From Eumeta japonica (lineage: Eukaryota; Arthropoda; Insecta; Lepidoptera; Psychidae): a DNA stretch of 64,000 nt. Shown in pieces: positions 12,531 through 25,995 of this stretch. How positions within the stretch are numbered: the stretch's first letter is position 1; the number at the start of each line of letters is the position of its first letter. The translations under genes were made by a program, and so were the position numbers. The stretch is taken from positions 1 through 64,000 of the forward strand of contig BGZK01001193.1 of the NCBI GenBank assembly GCA_005406025.1, read 5' to 3'. The notes below the pieces were generated by a model. The model searched no databases. It had not been told where the DNA came from and saw nothing but the letters and a program-made list of their open reading frames with translations.

Positions 12531-12979
12531 TGGCGATTCTGTGTTATCGTTTTTCTATAAATTAATACAAAGTTCGATTGTTTCAATTTTTTAAAATCTT
12601 TAAACGTACACGATTAAAAGAAGCTTAATACCGATCGAATTAACAGTTTTGTTTTTGGTGCTTTGACAATTTTGTATCACATACATTATTTTTTCTTAGA
12701 CGTAGCAAGATACTATGCCAACAGATATTTGCTAAAACTTGACTTGATATGGTCGCCCCATCTATCCACTAAGTGTCGTCTGGCTATATTGATAATTAGT
12801 GCTGTCTGTGCTAAGCTTGGACCGATCGCTGGTATATATTTTCGTTAACCGATTCATAAAAAAAAGGGTACTTCGTTTGATCAGAATTACTTATATATTT
12901 GTAGTGGCGGGAAGTCATTAATCCCAGAAACAATTCCAAATTATTACAAAAATGTAACTTAAGAGTTTATTGGATGGCA

Positions 12980-13021
12980 TCCCGTGGGCAAATCGGCTAC
13001 ACACAGCCAGCGCCCACGGGA
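12980..13021. repeat. GC-rich nested inverted repeat
   Basis: Arms tcccgtgggc (12980-12989) and gcccacggga (13012-13021) are a perfect 10-bp pair. Inside them ggct and agcc pair again around a short loop. GC content is far above the flanks. Probably part of a repeat. Confidence 0.55.
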
Positions 13022-13714
13022 CCCGCGGACTCGAGCGATGACGGTGCCAGCCCTCTATACAGCTTTGTTGGACCTACACTGGAAAAAAGAAGCTGACTAA
13101 TTGCCTCCGAGTGATGAAATGGCGACAATTGTACGTGGGATCAAAAGTGTTGCCCGGGAAAGGAAGGAAAATTAAAGAATGTCTCTCAGGCGTACGCAAT
13201 CGGTTCCATCTTAAGAACCAGCTTTGTATTTATTTTATAATTTCGCCCTAATAAATAATAATTAACGAGTGTAAACGAAATTTATAAACTATCTGACATT
13301 ACCATAAAGGACCCAATTTCAGATATAATTTTATTGCGTCTCCGTAGCAGACCATGAACAGAACGTAGATTACAACCTTCATATATATATTATATGATAC
13401 AGTGCCATTTTTCCGTGATAATTGAATTTTTATTATTCCCAATCAAAATTCACATGATTTCAAATTTTTTTTATTCTGCTAGATCTAATTGCCATTGACG
13501 GACGGTATTGAAAAATTGAGCACGATAACTGATTTTTAAAAATAAGTGATTTATAAGGAAATCTGTTAAGATTGCACCATAGAAAAAATTTGTCTATGAG
13601 TTGGATTGTATGTTTGTTTTTCTGTAAGAAATGTCGTACAAATGTTAAATGAATTTTCGGTCTCCCATATCGCTCAGTGCCTAAACAAGGATGCATCATC
13701 AAACTGAAATACAA

Positions 13715-14510
13715 AAAACCGGCTAAGAGCGTGTTGAACCATGTTCAATATAGGGTTCTAAAGCCGTTACTATGAGGAAATGCCTACAGATGAAAAAAAT
13801 ACATTGTTGCACTTTTTTCCATATTTACCGCACATAATAAGTATGAGAACTTTGGTCACCTATAACTAGAAAAACAAATAGGTATATCCATCATTACTCT
13901 TAAACTAGTTTAAAATAAAAAGCAAAAATATCTTCATGGCACTTGCGTGCTTTTGTTGAGAAGCGCAGTTTTTCGGCAATAACTCAAAAAAAATATATTC
14001 CATTATGTTCGAAATATTTTTTGTTGAAAGTATTTCTCAAGGGTGAACTTCGTATTTTTTTCATATTTTTTTGAATGCACCGTTTACAAAATAAAGGGGA
14101 GGACACAATTTATAGCAGTTTCGGAGCGATTATTTTGGATGTTATTCACTTAATCCAAAAAATAAAATGCTTAAAAACCCTAAAATGTTTTTAAAAGAAC
14201 TGTCGAAATATGTGCCATACTTTGATTTTTACCGATAAAATTTTTTTCAGCTTCTGTTACATGTATGGAGTGCCCCCCCTAGTAATATTTATTTTTGTTA
14301 TTTAACTATTAAATTTAGTACCGCCTTACACAAGACACGTAAACAATAAATTTTATCAATATATATCTTGTAGTTTATGAGTGCCTTTGACATACGGACA
14401 GACGGACTTACAGACGTAGACGTCCGTATGTCGTAGTACTGACGGACGGACGGATATAACAAAACTATAAGGGTTCCGTTTTTGCCATTATGTCTCGGAA
14501 CCCTAAAAAT
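13715..14510 (+). repeat. GGTTCCG-family dispersed repeat, long copy 1
   Basis: The copy opens with accggctaagagcgtgttga and tagggttctaaagccgtta, and closes with runs of gacggacggacgga, then gggttccgtttttgccatta and cggaaccctaaaaatg. The tagggttc near one end and the ggaaccctaa near the other are inverted copies. This wording is very common in Lepidoptera. It has no coding capacity, so it looks non-autonomous. Confidence 0.65.
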
Positions 14511-17500
14511 GCAATCAGTTAAATCTATATTAAACTATGTGTTAGCTTTTGTCTGTGGTTTCGCACGTATCGACGTAGAATGAATGTTGTATATCAACCC
14601 ATCACTCTCCCAATAATAATTGCTATCCCGTTTTCGAGTTCGCTCTCGCTTAAAATTATAAATTTGTCGTAATTTGTTAGTAAATGTTTTTAAATGTTTG
14701 TAGGTTGTATGAGATGTTCCAATTTTATGTATTGCTTATATGCTTAAAAATGGGTTTGACCGCCCTATTTTGTCTGCCTCTATTGAGCTTTGAGTTTCAC
14801 ACATCTAAACTGTCGTAGTAATTGTGTGTACGGTTTTAAAATTATCATCTTTATTAATGAATCGAATTTACTTCATGAGTCCTTTTTAATAATTTACTTT
14901 TTTCTCTAAAATACGTTCCATCGTTCATATCGTGTTATAATAACGATTTAACCGTTATTTTTTACTGATAATTATGAATATATTCACAATGTGGCATTGG
15001 TAAAATTTCATTAATGATAGATTTATTTATAGCAATTTAAATCAGGGTGCACATTATCGCACTTTGACAGCCTTTCTGTGAACCATATACGGATTTACGA
15101 AAAACATTAAAAATTAACAGTATAAGTTCTATAATTGTTCCATATTAATGAAGAATTTTATTCGATGGTTTCTCACTTAGCGTCTTTGTCAATTCAAACG
15201 AAGAGACTACAATCAAATATATGACCCTAATCCTTATTTCACGACCTCCTTTTGAAGTCACTCACAAAATGTCATATTAAAATGAATTTTTGCTTTAAAA
15301 CTGACTTATATAAGTTAATTTTTAATCAAAAGCGATTTTAAAAAATCGTGAAAAAGTGCAAAAACCAATAACCCCTTTGAATACATGAGATCGTATTGAT
15401 ATTTTTGAAGATTAAAGTTACAAATTTTAGATCTTTGCGTATAATCCTATAGTTTTGTAATCTTCTCAATTCACATGTAAAAGAAATACCTGCACGCGTT
15501 AACAGCTAAAGGCTGAGACGCATCGAAAAGGTTTAAAATTTCCGATGTTACGGCCGCGGTACAAGCCGTCTTCGTATTTTATATTTTAATGATTTTTTTA
15601 CGCGTTACAGAATGAAGCGGAAACTTTTTAATGATACCCGGTCAACGTTTTGTCTTTTCGCAACACCAGGTCGTAAGCTGTTACGAGCGCTTTCGGAATT
15701 TTGCATTGGTCCATTCGCCGGACAATGTATGATAAAGCAGCGCCATCCGTGTTGCGTTAGAAAATTAATGGTAATGCGCCTAAAATATGCACATACGAAT
15801 CTAGGAAATTAACCGTATTAGATGCACATTGAATTGGTTGTTTCTTAAGTTTTATTAACGGTCGAATTCTCTGTGCAGCGCTAGCAGCACGACTTAACCT
15901 GACAGGTATTTATTTTATTTTTTTTATCTAAAAGTACACAAAACAGATTACAACCATTATAAATTTGTATGGAAAGATATGATAAATGTACAAGTTGATC
16001 TAGACCGTAATCCTTAAATAGGTGTAAATAGCATGCTAGTATAAATTATACATAACAAAATAAACTAAATAAAAAAGAGGGAACAAATATTTGTAACAAA
16101 AAATTTAAAAAGTAAGTGGTACCTAAAAATTTGAGTGCTTTGTTTTTATCGATATCCCAATTTCATTAATATAAGGAAATTGTTTTCTAATTACCAGTGC
16201 TGTAGAATATTATGTTCCCGGAAACCTACCCATAAATTTGATTTGAAATATCGAGAGATAACATTCGAGCAGAAATTCTATACGATTTTCTATCGAGCGA
16301 ACCACAAATCGCAGCCCGCTGAAGATTGCATAGATTAACAAAAAAAAAAAAAACGAATTAACCATCGACATTCCGCCGGTCGCGCGGGCGCCGTTAAAAC
16401 TGACCACGTCGCCTCGCCCAGTTTCAATTACATATTTTCCGCCTAAGTATCATGCGTTCAGTGACGCAATCGTAAATCGTTGTAGTCGCCATTACGCGAA
16501 AGCTTTTAGAATCTCGGCGTTGCGCAACGGAGAAGGGCTGATGTGCGCAAACTCGTTTTTGTTTTTATTTTATTTATTTATTTTTTTTAACCGCGATATG
16601 GCTGCTTCTCCTGCCGGTTGCCAGTTGTTCACTTGGCGGTTACAAAAGATATGGAAACTAGATTACATGGTGGCGGCGTTCTTATTTTTTTATGCGTTAA
16701 CCGACTTCGCGGATAAGGAAGTTACTTAATTCTTTGCAGTTAAAAGAAATGTTGGTTATTGAAACTTCCAATATCGAAGTAAAATTATAAACTGAAATTT
16801 AATATTGAGAAAAAAAAAATTAAAAGCGAAAATCTTAATACAACTTAATATTATGTTTTACTTAGGTGTGAGTCACTATATGCTTTTGTTTTTTTCCAAT
16901 AATATAACAAAAACGGCACATTCCTAAAATGTACATTAGAGTATGGACATTAAATGTTTTATATATATATGCTTTTTTATCGCAAAAAAAAATATTAACT
17001 TAGTTATTATAACTTTTATGAATAGAAAACCTGTCAAAGTAAAAATATGAACGATCAAAACCAACGTAAAGGAAAATTTATCGATCCACATAATAATTTT
17101 TAAGCCGAAAGTCGTCCGAAAGCTCTATTATTCCTTATTTTTTGCGTTTTTGAATATTTCCAGAACTTATGCGAATCAAATGAACAAACCAACACCTCGA
17201 CCTTCGAAAGATCGTGACTTCAAAGAACCGACCAATTGCGAAAGCGATTAATGCGTTAGGCATTCCGTTCTACAATCTTTACAATTAAAAATAGATTTGG
17301 TGTATTTAAGATAATAAATCATGGATTAATTAAACAATAACATAATTACGACCTTTGATGGGTAGATACTGACATTAAACTACGTATAAGTATATTTTTG
17401 TATGAAGTACTGAACAATTTTCTATATAGTACTATGTAAAATTTTATTTTGTTTCGAGTAAGTCTAGTTGGTGTCTAAAAATTAGAATGAATGCCGATAG

Positions 17501-17939
17501 TGTTATGAAAATCTAACTCTATCTCTTTATCTATTATGTATTCATGGCTCAACCGCTAAACTGTTTTTAATGAAATTTATTATGAAGAGAGCGTGAACGC
17601 TGACGAACTCTACAAGACCATAGGCTACTTTTTGATTGTCTGTCTATTTGTTTCTCTGTATGTCTTCTTATAGCTCGATAAGGGCATAAATAATTTTAAT
17701 GGAAGTTGGAATACTGATGGGACTCATCGCCGCATAAAGAACAGATTGCCATTGGTCTGTTCGTCTGTATGCGTTCTTATAATTCAACAATGGTCTTACT
17801 GATTTTATAAAATTTCGTATCTGACAGAACTCGTCGTCGCATAAAATATAAGTTGTATGTTATGGCAATAGATTTGAATTGAATTTCGGGAATAAAATAG
17901 GATTTAAGTGATTATTTTTATTTTTCGCTTTACTTGGAA

Positions 17940-18220
17940 AGAGTAAGAAGAGGAGGTAAGCATTAGAGAGGGAGATATAGAGCGGTGGAATGAAGGAGTT
18001 GGCGAGGCAGAGGGAGACCGACAGTGAGAATGAGAACGAAAGAGAAAAGGAGAAGGAAAAAGGAGAAGGATTAGTCAGGAATAAAATGAAGATCGTGATG
18101 ATTAATAAATGTATAGAACAGGGATGACGTTTATGATCGTGATTTTAATCAAGATCAAAGATTCGATTGTGATTCTTTATGTATGCGGGCGGAGTCGCAT
18201 GTAAGAGTTAGTATTATTGT
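17940..18220 (+). repeat. Hexamer-periodic dispersed repeat, copy 3 (purine-rich)
   Basis: A purine-rich tract (gaggcagagggagaccgaca, then gagaatgagaacgaaagaga) grades into gatcgtgatt-type units. It ends with tgtatgcgggcggagtcgca and tgtaagagttagta, the abundant lepidopteran tail. This copy shows the tract and the tail together in + orientation. Confidence 0.6.
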
Positions 18221-19059
18221 GTTTTAGAATAAAAGTTTTAATTACAAATAGTTTTGTCAGTGTGACTTGTAAATGAAATATTTATTTCGGAAAAAAATTA
18301 TGCTCGATTGAGATTATTAACATTCATGAACATTGACTACTCTCACTGTTTAAGCTATAAAGGGTACAGCGTGTTACTTTTTGTGAAGTGTTTTTGAATG
18401 TAATAAATATATGTTTTTAATTATTTGTATTGTAGTGGAGCTATGGTAATGTAACTACTGCAATCAGTATTGATCTCTATATACAGAATAGAAATTGATA
18501 TTATGTAATAAATGCGTTGTAAGAGATTTAATTTGATTATCAATTATTTTTTGTTCATCGATAAGCAAATTAAAAACGAAAGTTGTCAATTACAGTGAAA
18601 TAAATAACTAATGTTACGGTCACAAATTAACTGTATATTTTTAACATAAAAATAAATTGTAATAATTATAGACGTAATATATTATTTTAAATTAAAAATA
18701 AAATAATCACATAAATGACATGTTCTTTACAAGATTTTGCAACTGAAATGCATGCATATCATGAAAGATTGAAGAAAAAAAATCTGTATATCTGTATACA
18801 TATATAAAACAAAGTCGTATTAGTTACACCATTTATAAGTCAAGACCGGCCGCGCAAATGTTAATGATTTTCTATTTATTGGATTTGTCTTCGGCCCGAA
18901 TAGCAGGACAATTATGTGAAAATATGAAAAATTCATAAAAAAAAATATGAAGAAGAAAATTCGTTATCTCATCATATGCAACGCCATCTCCGAAGACGTG
19001 ACAGAAACTAAAGTAAGCGAGTTTGGTTAAATTTGCATAGAGTATATCATTTGATGTAA

Positions 19060-19140
19060 GAGTATGTTTGAATGGATGTTTGTCATACGCTGACATGGCT
19101 GGACGGATTGTAATTAAATTTGGCATAGAGGTAGACTATG
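19060..19140. repeat. Dispersed repeat end
   Basis: The segment gctggacggattgtaattaa followed by atttggcatagaggtagac matches the lepidopteran repeat phrase 'tggacggattttgatgaaatttggcatag'. Only this end is recognisable. Confidence 0.4.
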
Positions 19141-19261
19141 TTTTCAAATAGGATATAATATTAATAAAATAAAATTATATTAAATTACATAATAAGATTA
19201 CTTTTTACATAAATTATGTACAAATACCAGTACAAATGATAATCGGTCACTATTAACATTC

Positions 19262-19470
19262 GTGGTCAAGAAAGACCAAGATTTGCCTCAAGACCGCTAT
19301 CGGAATAGCAAGAAAGGGACTGGAGCTCACAATGGAACCTCATTATTGACATCGATAACAGGACCGTGCTCGGGAACAGAATTTATAGCGGGAACGACTA
19401 ATATTGAAAATGAGGGGATTCATTCTATGCATACGCGAGTGACACCACGGGCATATCCGAATCATAAAAA
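19262..19470 (+). repeat. Hexamer-periodic dispersed repeat, copy 4
   Basis: Six-base units such as gaccaa, gatttg, gaccgc, tatcgg, aatagc run through about 19270-19410 and are followed by ggattcattctatgcatacg, the segment seen before the tail in copies 1 and 5. The 85-codon open frame over it results from the period of six. Confidence 0.55.
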
Positions 19471-19518
19471 AAAATTGATGTTGAATATTATTTTATGTTT
19501 AGCAAAGCGAACGGGTTA

Positions 19519-19541
19519 AGAATATATATATATATATATAC
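19519..19541. repeat. (AT)n microsatellite
   Basis: A simple TA dinucleotide run directly after the copy-4 repeat. Confidence 0.8.
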
Positions 19542-19734
19542 TTAATGGGTGTCTTTGAATCCCCAATCACGTAAAAATTATTGAAAGTATATATATAACT
19601 TTGACAATTCAATGCTAAATCATTTATAGATGATTTTAGGATTCTTAATAAATAGTAATTTGTCTTTTCTGTGCATTTGTTCAGAAGCTCCGCAAAAACT
19701 ACTATACTTTTACATTATGTATGTTTTGAACAGA

Positions 19735-19910
19735 ATCAAAATCTAGACCGGGACCAGAATCGAAATCAAAAGTAGGACCAGGATTGAAATCGAAAGTATG
19801 AGCAAGATCGCTATCATGACTGTCAGTCGATTGATCAGGCGATATAAAATATATAGGAATTCATTCTATGTCTACGTACAGATATGGACGACAGCTGGTA
19901 AACAATATTA
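19735..19910 (+). repeat. Hexamer-periodic dispersed repeat, copy 5
   Basis: This is the clearest phase of the family: gaccgg, gaccag, aatcga, aatcaa, aagtag, gaccag, gattga, aatcga, aagtat in a row. It is followed by ggaattcattctatgtctac and acagctggtaaac, a decayed form of the tail. It lies about 270 bp from copy 4 in the same orientation. Confidence 0.6.
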
Positions 19911-20389
19911 AAAGGAAATCAAAAATATGTATTTCGAATAAAATAAATGAAAATAATTTATTTTACAAGTATTTACTTATTGCGTTTACATCATAAAATT
20001 ACGATTGAGATGAGCAATAAGTTATATTGTTATAACCTTATATTAATAAACGAATGAAGCCGGGAACTCAAAAGTAAGAAAGTAAGAAAATCTTGTGATA
20101 CAACAATATTCTGTAGAAAATTATTGAAAAATTACAACTACCTACAAATTTTGGTTTTGACATCGATAGTAAAAATATTTATCTATGTACACCTCTCACT
20201 GCCGAGTGGCTCAACCCACGCGCGTCCTGATTTTTTTTTTCCTGTTTTTGCAAACAATAATTAATTTTATTTCAAAACATCGCCATTTTGACGCAACATT
20301 CCGCCTCATCACCCATGCGAATATTCTACAACTTTCATATTAATATTGTTGCAACAACCACGTGAGACGATATTCGGATGAGTAACACG

Positions 20390-20480
20390 AGCTTTCTGTG
20401 ACGTAACGCCCGCCCGCGCGGCGGCCATCCCATTGCAAGCATGCGCATGCACTTTCCTTTAGAGGCGGCGATATTTCTAT
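20390..20480. other. CpG-rich patch in intron
   Basis: The stretch gtgacgtaacgcccgcccgc gcggcggcc, then the palindrome gcatgcgcatgc, is strongly CpG-rich in AT-rich surroundings. It includes TGACGTAA, close to a CRE/ATF site. It may be an intronic enhancer or promoter, or a repeat; nothing decides between these. Confidence 0.4.
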
Positions 20481-20789
20481 AGGTCGATGCATATTTATTT
20501 CGTATGCATTAAAATATTGAATCCCATAACTAAATTATGTATTTGTAACGATATTCCGTTTGCATGTCTATCTGTCTGTGACTTGTTCTACTTATACATT
20601 TATCTGTTTTGATTCTACGTAGGTGACAATTAAATTTCTTAAAACTCGCCATTTGGAAACTGTAAAATAAAAGATGATATATTTAAATTAAAAAAATGGA
20701 GGTCTGTCGAACTTGTTGCGTATATTGTATTCATTTGTTTTTATAAACAGGCGGAAAAAATTGTTTTCCTATCATCAACATAAATTCGA

Positions 20790-21800
20790 TGTGAGAAAAT
20801 TTTCATACAATGATTTCTATGGATACCGTTGCCATTTAAGCCAACAAGAAATTTATAACAGACTCCGGTTGGCCTTTCATGAAGCTCCATCCCTTGCCAC
20901 TGTTTGTAACTTGTTTAATTAGTACAAACATGGTCGCGATAATCTGATTGACGATCTGTGTGAGGGACGTTCTTATTCCACGACCGAAAATAACATCAGT
21001 GCTGTGCGGCCCACGATAGCGAGTGATCTACCAGTAGATTTGGATAAGCTTACGCATCGGTATGAATCAAGTGTACAAAATCCTTCATGAATATTTAGCG
21101 GTCAGGAAGCTTGTTACTCGGTGGATAGATGGATACCTCCAAATGTGACCGACGCACAATAACTCGGTTGTACTAATTAGCGCTGCGAAATGATGCAAAG
21201 ATTTTATCGGTGGTGATTCAAATGCTGTATACGACATAGTTACAGGTTACGAAAGCTGAATTTACTGTTACGATCCCGAAACCCACAAACACTCAGCCCA
21301 ATGGATATTTCCTTTCGAGGAGTTACCTGCTAAAGTAAAACGAGGTCAAAGCTTCGGAAAAAAGATGGTAGCCTCTTTTTTCGGAATGACAGGTCTCTAT
21401 GCAACAATTATTTATAAGATGAAAAACAGTCACTGCAGACTGCTACACTAACAATTGTTTGACTCTTGTTTTGGAACCAGTTCGGAAAAAACGACATAGC
21501 AGTAGACTTCTTCTTCATCATGAAAACGCCTCGACACATACAGCCATACAAACAACTAATTATTTGGAGACGTTAGGTATAGAAATACCGAGACACCCAC
21601 CTTACAGCCGCGACCTTATACTTTGCGAATTTTATTTATTTCAAGTGCAAGTGCGCTAAGTGTTTCTCTAGGTGGTTCCGTCAACTGCAGCGATGTATTG
21701 ATCTCAATGGGCACTATTTTGAAAAGCAATAAAGCTTGCTCAGTTTTTGATTTCCTAAGGACTTTCAGATTGATCCACGTATTCAAGAAATTCGTATTTT
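20790..21800 (+). pseudogene. Decayed mariner transposase
   Basis: Reading across several frames gives the mariner order: N-terminal HTH piece LSQQEIYNRLRLAFHEAPS with ATVCNLFN, then a GRSYSTTE linker, YCYDPETHKHSAQW, FGKKMVASFFGMTG, HHENASTHTAIQTTNYLETL and HPPYSRDLILCEFYLF. The catalytic DDD positions are all altered: the first (normally TGDES) reads TGYES, the second (HHDNA) reads HHENA, and the third (SPDLAPCDF) reads SRDLILCEF. Stops and frame changes confirm a dead copy. Usual transposase length is about 345 residues and most is recognisable. I could not define the inverted terminal repeats. Confidence 0.85.
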
Positions 21801-22321
21801 AAGATAGTATCTTAATAAATTCCTTCTGGTTCTGAGAACCTATAGTTAAGTTCTGTAGATATAATACTAAGGGAATATAGGAAATAAATCATAGAAGTGA
21901 AATTATTACTTTAAAAAAGGTTGTTTTAAAAAAATGGCAAATGCAAAAAAAAGTGATTCTTTGGTAATCAGCCCTCAAAATAAACTATCGTTTCTATAAT
22001 GATCTTTTTTATTACCAGACAAATGACATAAAGATAATATTTACTCTTTGTTTTAGTGTTTTTCCCATAATCATATACGTAATTATGTCTTTCAGTTGTG
22101 CAGTTTTTGATAGTACCAAATTTTGGTCAATTTTAAAATTCATTTATTCATCATTCGTCTTAGAGAATAAAATGTGCACAGAATATAACCAGAATATGCA
22201 GTATACGTTCATTTTGTAATCACGCACTTTGTTCTAAAATCTTCTTTAGGTCCCAATTTAAATTAATGATATACATTTAAATGATAATGCCTTGTCACAA
22301 GGCATTTCAAACGCAAAAACT

Positions 22322-23135
22322 TTAAACCGGCAAAGCCACGCCGATGTAGGTCAGTGTAGGGTTCTGTAGTTACCATTCCCAATATGCGGACTTAGAATGA
22401 GGTATTTGTTTGATACTACGAACGTATGAGTTCACGGTTTAACGGCTAATACAGTATAAAAACGGACCCATATAGGACTGGTTTTAAGGATGTTATGATT
22501 TTATATTTTCATAATTTTACATGGTTCATAAACTTATACTTTCTACTTGTTTTACATAACCAATAACGTCATATAAGTAGTATTCAATGGAATTTGTATG
22601 AAATTTTTCTTTTATCTCCTTCAAGTACATTTTATAAGTTTTAAAGTGTTACTCGTTACTTTGTAAAGCCTACTTGGTTGTAATAGCATTTCTTTTAACT
22701 CTGTTATATCTACTACTGCCGGGATTTTTTTTCGTATTTCCAAGAATAATCATTTACCCGGTAGGCGGGGCACACGACTCTGATAAAAATTAGCATGTTA
22801 AAGCTTAAAATTCCGCAAAATGGAAAATACTCTACACGCACTCACAATATTTTCAATGATCTATCCAACTAATAACAACACACCATGGGATAAACGAGAA
22901 AATAAAATTCATCCCCACTTTACGTGTATGGGAGGTACTATAAAATTTCTTTTTCAAAATTTTTATTTTGTCGGTATGATTAATTTATACAGGTACCTAT
23001 ACCAAATCGCAGCTTTCTTGTACTGAATCTTTAAACTAAAAAGTCTAAAAACTAACGAGAACAGACAGACGGACTGGTGGACGGACGGACAAAGCGAATC
23101 TATAAGGATTTCTCCTTGACTACGGAATCCTAAAA
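22322..23135 (+). repeat. GGTTCCG-family dispersed repeat, long copy 2
   Basis: The opening ccggcaaagccacgccgatg with tgtagggttctgtagttacc and the closing gacagacggactggtggacg, tataaggatttctccttgac and tacggaatcctaaaagc match copy 1 in order and spacing. The 68-codon frame at 22820-23026 lies inside it and is not coding. Confidence 0.6.
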
Positions 23136-24639
23136 GCGCAAATTGTTTAGATATTAATTAACAGATTACATTAACTAGACGAATCTATATAAAATATAGA
23201 AAATTGAAAAAATGTGTATACACGAGTGTACGACCTGGGCATATACAAAGTGTTCCTGATGTTTCCCTTTAACTTAGGCAAATGACTTTACTCATGGTAA
23301 CTATCAAAAGTTCTCAAATAATTTATGCCTAAAAATGAAGTTTTAATTTTTTTAAACTTTTCAATGTTTTCAAATATAATGTCTAGTGCGTAAGGCCTTT
23401 TACACAGATGACAATGCGCGGGTACAGGCCGCGGGCAGCCGCCTGACGTTGGAACACGTGCAACGAGAATTGGCAACGTGAATATCATATTAAAGTACCC
23501 GACACACGTACGAAAATAAACATTTCCTCTTTGTAGATTCATAAAAATCTCAGTGACTAAGCATTTCTGTGGTTTGATAACTTTTTATAGATATCATCAG
23601 TAGAGTAATTCGCCAAAATTAACGGAAAACATCAGGAGCAGGTTATATATGATTGTTTTGTGGACGCTATGCATAGAAACTTTTATTTTTATTAATTACA
23701 TTTTATTTGATAATAATTTTAGCGTGCGATCTTGAAAAAACTATAAAAAATACGATTGCAATTAAAAAATAATCGTACACTTATACTTTAGATACCTACT
23801 CGATCACGTCATATTATGTTTGAGTACTTTGGTATGAAAATAAGGAATGGTAATTAAATATAATTAAAAACATGTGTGTTTTTGAAACATTAAATCTCCA
23901 TTAGTTCCAATATATCGTTAATATTAATCACCTAACTTACAGATATAAAAAAAATTGTTTCATAAGAGAATTTATATTTAGGCGGAATCAACACATGCTA
24001 CATGAAATTCTAACTCGGTATAGCTTTGCTCAATGCTCTGTGACAACGCGCCAAAAATAAAGCGGAAGTCATAGATGCTAGCTTTGATGAGGAACGCTAG
24101 ACCAGGCACCGTGTCGAAATAATTTCATTATTCGTGAAGTAAATCAATTAGCTTTGCGTTACAGGAATATTAGAAATAATATTTTTTCTATAAACACCAC
24201 AATTCAAAATCCATTGCGTTCAACGACTGTGAGTCGACGTGGTTAAAAACAAATTATCGAAACAGCGATTTGCTTACACATTTCTTTTATTTTAACCACA
24301 GGCGAAAAAGGAGGGTTGTAATAAGTTTCGCGGGTTTTACTTATTATACTACTTGTCCGTCTGCACAATTGTCTAACGTATTGATAATCGATTCGGTTCC
24401 AATGAGTTTCGAAGTTGTATCTTTAGCCACAGTCGTTTTCGCTGAAATCACGTCAATATTTTCAGGGTAAGTATTTAGCTTTATGCGACGTCCGGTTCCG
24501 GATAATCGAGAATTCTCTACCTATCGCGATAGATACAAACATGTAATTGAAACTAGAATTGATTAGAAGCTCTTTTTGCATTTTTATATCGTCCGATAAG
24601 ATTGTTACTTTTGTGTTTTTACGTTACATTTTAACCACG

Positions 24640-24860
24640 CTACTGCTAAGGCACACCCCTTCCCGCAATTTCTTTGTTTCGAATCAAGGTGCTCGAACCC
24701 AAAGCCCTCGATGCAATGGCAATGTCCGATACCGACGGCTTGACGTGCCGTCGGAGGCATGGAGCGCGTGATTTGATTTCACTTAAATTAAAAACTCCAG
24801 TCGATCTGCCTCCTCATCGGTCGTTGGCGATGCTCTTAACCGCTGAGCCGCCACCTTTTT
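24640..24860 (-). repeat. SINE-like repeat
   Basis: On the - strand the element begins aggtggcggctcagcggtta, close to a tRNA-type A box, and contains gacggcacgtcaagccgtcg with gtatcgg, a phrase common in lepidopteran repeats. A sequence like a B box (gggttcgagcacc) lies at 24688-24700, but about 145 bp from the A-box-like motif, too far for a simple tRNA head. A related phrase recurs at 48545-48740. Confidence 0.5.
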
Positions 24861-24933
24861 TTTTATCTTTTCAATTTTTGATGTAAGGTATCTTTACGTG
24901 TAGGGTGAAATGAAAAAAATACCTTCAACTGGC

Positions 24934-25025
24934 TTAGCATGACGCCCTAGACAAGATTTTCTATATAGGGCTAACCTTGTCTGCCAACGTAATGAGCGAA
25001 AGGGATAGTCCTAGAGCGTCATGCA
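24934..25025. mobile_element. MITE-like element, copy 2
   Basis: About 92 bp with terminal inverted repeats: ttagcatgacgccctaga on the left and, on the other strand at the right end, tgcatgacgctctagga. The ends are the same as in the element at 311-423. It is internally shorter and non-coding. Confidence 0.65.
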
Positions 25026-25879
25026 GTTACGCCCGCAGCGGTGGTGTGACGGGACAAAGGAGAAGCTGATTGACATACACACTAAAGGTCCAACCACTTC
25101 GAAGCAAGCAAACCCATATGTATTTCAAACGTGGATAATTGTGACGTAGATTAAGGCTGAGATGGAATTTTATAAAATTCCCACGGTTACTAAATTAATC
25201 AGGCTCCACGTAGGCGACGCCCGCGGCTCCGAGCGACTGCCATTATAGTATAAAAATAATTTCTCAACTCCATATTTATAACAAAACAAATTAGTGTTAG
25301 GGGTCACTTGAAACAGCGTTTTGTAACTCGCTAGTTCATTTACTCAATTTTGTGCTATAGATACATTTATTGAGAAATATATTAATACACTATATACGTC
25401 GTGTTTTTAGGATTTTGTATTCAATAATCGTAAGATGTGGACGTCTATATGTCTGTCTCGGCGACCGACAAACCACCCACATTACCCACTTGAAGTTTAG
25501 TACAGTTTTAAACTCGTTCATCTGCATATGAGACTTACATATTTAAGTACATTAAAATATTGCGGATTTTAACAAGTCTTTGTTATCTTCGTTTTATGTA
25601 ATGTGTTGATAATTTGACGGGGCGGCACGATTCAAAAACTAAAAAGTCGGTTTACGGACGATAATTTTATGTGATAATGTCATAAGAAAAGATTGATGAA
25701 AAAGTGCATACTTTTATGATTTGAATTTAATTATTATCACTGAATTCTCATTATTTTGTATAATACAAAGAAGGAGTTAGTTGAAAATGACAATGTTTTT
25801 GATAAATGAACATTTATTTGCACTCGTTAATTCAATTATTTTTCTACTTATATAATACAGTAAAGAGATAGATGCGTCA

Positions 25880-25995
25880 CAAGCCAAACGCTTAGGCCGA
25901 TCGTTCCTCTCTATTTTTCCGCGCTCTCGCTCGCACGCTCTGCTCAGGCAGAACGCGACAATGAGTCATGCTTTTTCGTACGTACAGCCGGTGTT
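25880..25995. other. CpG-rich patch with AP-1-like site
   Basis: The segment ttccgcgctctcgctcgcac gctctgctcagg is followed by atgagtcatgc, which contains a TGAGTCA AP-1-type core. Its status as enhancer or repeat is open. Confidence 0.3.

Noticed and set aside
15612..15812. 66-codon frame following an acceptor-like gcgttacag
   Set aside because: No domain, no donor in a fitting phase and no link to the neighbouring exons of gene A.
24640..24860. tRNA gene on the - strand
   Set aside because: A-box-like and B-box-like motifs exist but are about 145 bp apart and no cloverleaf can be drawn; it is better read as a SINE-like repeat.
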